A stretch of DNA of 64,000 nucleotides from Rhodospirillaceae bacterium (GTDB lineage: Bacteria; Pseudomonadota; Alphaproteobacteria; Rhodospirillales; JABHCV01): contig JABJHA010000015.1 of the NCBI GenBank assembly GCA_018662005.1, forward strand, positions 62,001 through 126,000, given 5' to 3'. The position numbers and the translations under genes are program-made. Within the stretch, counting starts at the first letter, position 1, and the number at the start of each line of letters is the position of its first letter. The notes beneath the pieces were generated by a model that saw only the letters and a list, made by a program, of their open reading frames with translations, was not told the DNA's origin and ran no database searches. Shown in pieces: positions 63,581-64,000 of this stretch.

Positions 63581-63768
63581 TCAAGCCCCTCAGTCGCCGG
63601 GCGCTCACTCCGTTCGCTTGGCTGGACCTCTGGAAGTCAAGTTTCAAATGGCAACAGGTGCCATTACTGGCGTCGCCAAACTTGGTTCCCCAAGCCCGCG
63701 ACTGCGGGCCGCCGCTTATGCGGCGAGCCAAGGGGGCGGAGACCCCGCCCGGCGCCTGAGGGGCTTGA
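63581..63768. repeat. 188-bp nested palindromic element
   Basis: Outer arms 63581-63603 and 63746-63768 are complementary at 22 of 23 positions. Inner arms 63608-63623 and 63726-63741 match at 13 of 16. Smaller hairpins lie inside: ATGGCA/TGCCAT (63648-63664, flanked by AAGTTT/AAACTT) and CCCGC/GCGGG (63695-63708). The structure fills the gap between the dioxygenase and mltG and looks like a MITE or REP-type element that could also end both transcripts. Confidence 0.7.
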
Positions 63769-63771
63769 ACC

Positions 63772-64000
63772 CTAACCGCCGTCTCTTATCTTGCGCCACT
63801 TGGCGGCGTTGCGATTGTGCTCTTTCAGGGTTTTGGCGAAGACGTGACCGCCGTTGCCATCGGCGACAAAGTAAAGATCATCCGTTGCTGTCGGGTTTAG
63901 TACCGCTTTGATGGCGGCCAGCCCCGGGTTGCAAATGGGCCCCGGCGGCAATCCTTTGATCAGATAAGTATTGTAGGGATTATTAACCTTAAGATCAGCG
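63772..64000 (-). CDS. mltG: Endolytic murein transglycosylase MltG, C-terminal end (partial)
   Basis: The last 75 codons read on the minus strand to TAG 63772-63774. [20 protein letters not shown] is the MltG/YceG signature, followed by [30 protein letters not shown] and a basic end. MltG cleaves nascent glycan strands. The 5' part continues beyond the window. In alphaproteobacteria it commonly lies near yicC and gmk, as here. Confidence 0.93.
   Translation of the reverse strand, partial: ADLKVNNPYNTYLIKGLPPGPICNPGLAAIKAVLNPTATDDLYFVADGNGGHVFAKTLKEHNRNAAKWRKIRDGG

Overview
The window looks like chromosome of a free-living alphaproteobacterium, most likely a marine or freshwater member of the Rhodospirillales. 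The basis is family content: HdaA with an N-terminal clamp motif, a DUF2066 protein beside purM/purN, a lptF-lptG-lptD-surA-pdxA-rsmA operon, a yicC-gmk pair near mltG, GGDEF/EAL signalling, and moderate GC (judged by eye, slightly above 50%). I saw no rRNA, tRNA, CRISPR array, intact transposase or prophage.

Layout. 1-3.1 kb: accessory left edge with an AhpD-like gene end, paired terminator hairpins, an unknown charged protein, a decayed methyltransferase, a PaiB-like flavoprotein and a rhodanese-HTH fusion behind a consensus promoter. 3.1-8.8 kb: leftward operon HDAC-xseB-ispA-dxs-dapB-like-tlyA, which supplies isoprenoid precursors. 8.9-13.2 kb: two-gene RND efflux system. 13.2-14.3 kb: a TusA-like protein divergent from an ArsR repressor carrying the cysteine pair of persulfide sensors. 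14.3-20.4 kb: accessory stretch of small unknowns, a ROK kinase, a diguanylate cyclase and a SPOR lipoprotein. 20.6-30 kb: rnd and a leftward group DUF2066-CDP-alcohol transferase-AI-2E-hdaA-SDR-ppk-ppx. 30-31.4 kb: an AT-rich gene apparently inserted between DUF2066 and purM. 31.4-33.1 kb: purM-purN, with purM apparently starting at ATT. 33.1-34 kb: a GDCCVxC protein, merF and ndk. 34.2-41.4 kb: ABC-F ATPase, a large PAS-GGDEF-EAL protein, holC and pepA.

41.4-51.6 kb lies between pepA and lptF, which are divergent neighbours in Escherichia coli. It holds an LPG-synthase-like membrane protein, the AmmeMemoRadiSam set (radical SAM enzyme plus Memo-AMMECR1 fusion) with a 2-oxoglutarate dioxygenase between its genes, an isochorismatase-like hydrolase, cysQ, a candidate small RNA of about 140 nt, sua5, a D-2-hydroxyacid dehydrogenase and an acyl-CoA dehydrogenase. 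51.7-59.3 kb is the LPS export / outer membrane biogenesis operon. 59.3-64 kb: a hydratase, gmk, yicC, an SDR, a TfdA-type dioxygenase, a 188-bp nested palindrome and the 3' end of mltG.

The strongest points for follow-up are the candidate RNA before sua5, the ATT start of purM, the dioxygenase embedded in the AmmeMemoRadiSam locus, the rhodanese-antitoxin fusion, the sulfur-sensing regulator locus and the nested palindrome near the right end.
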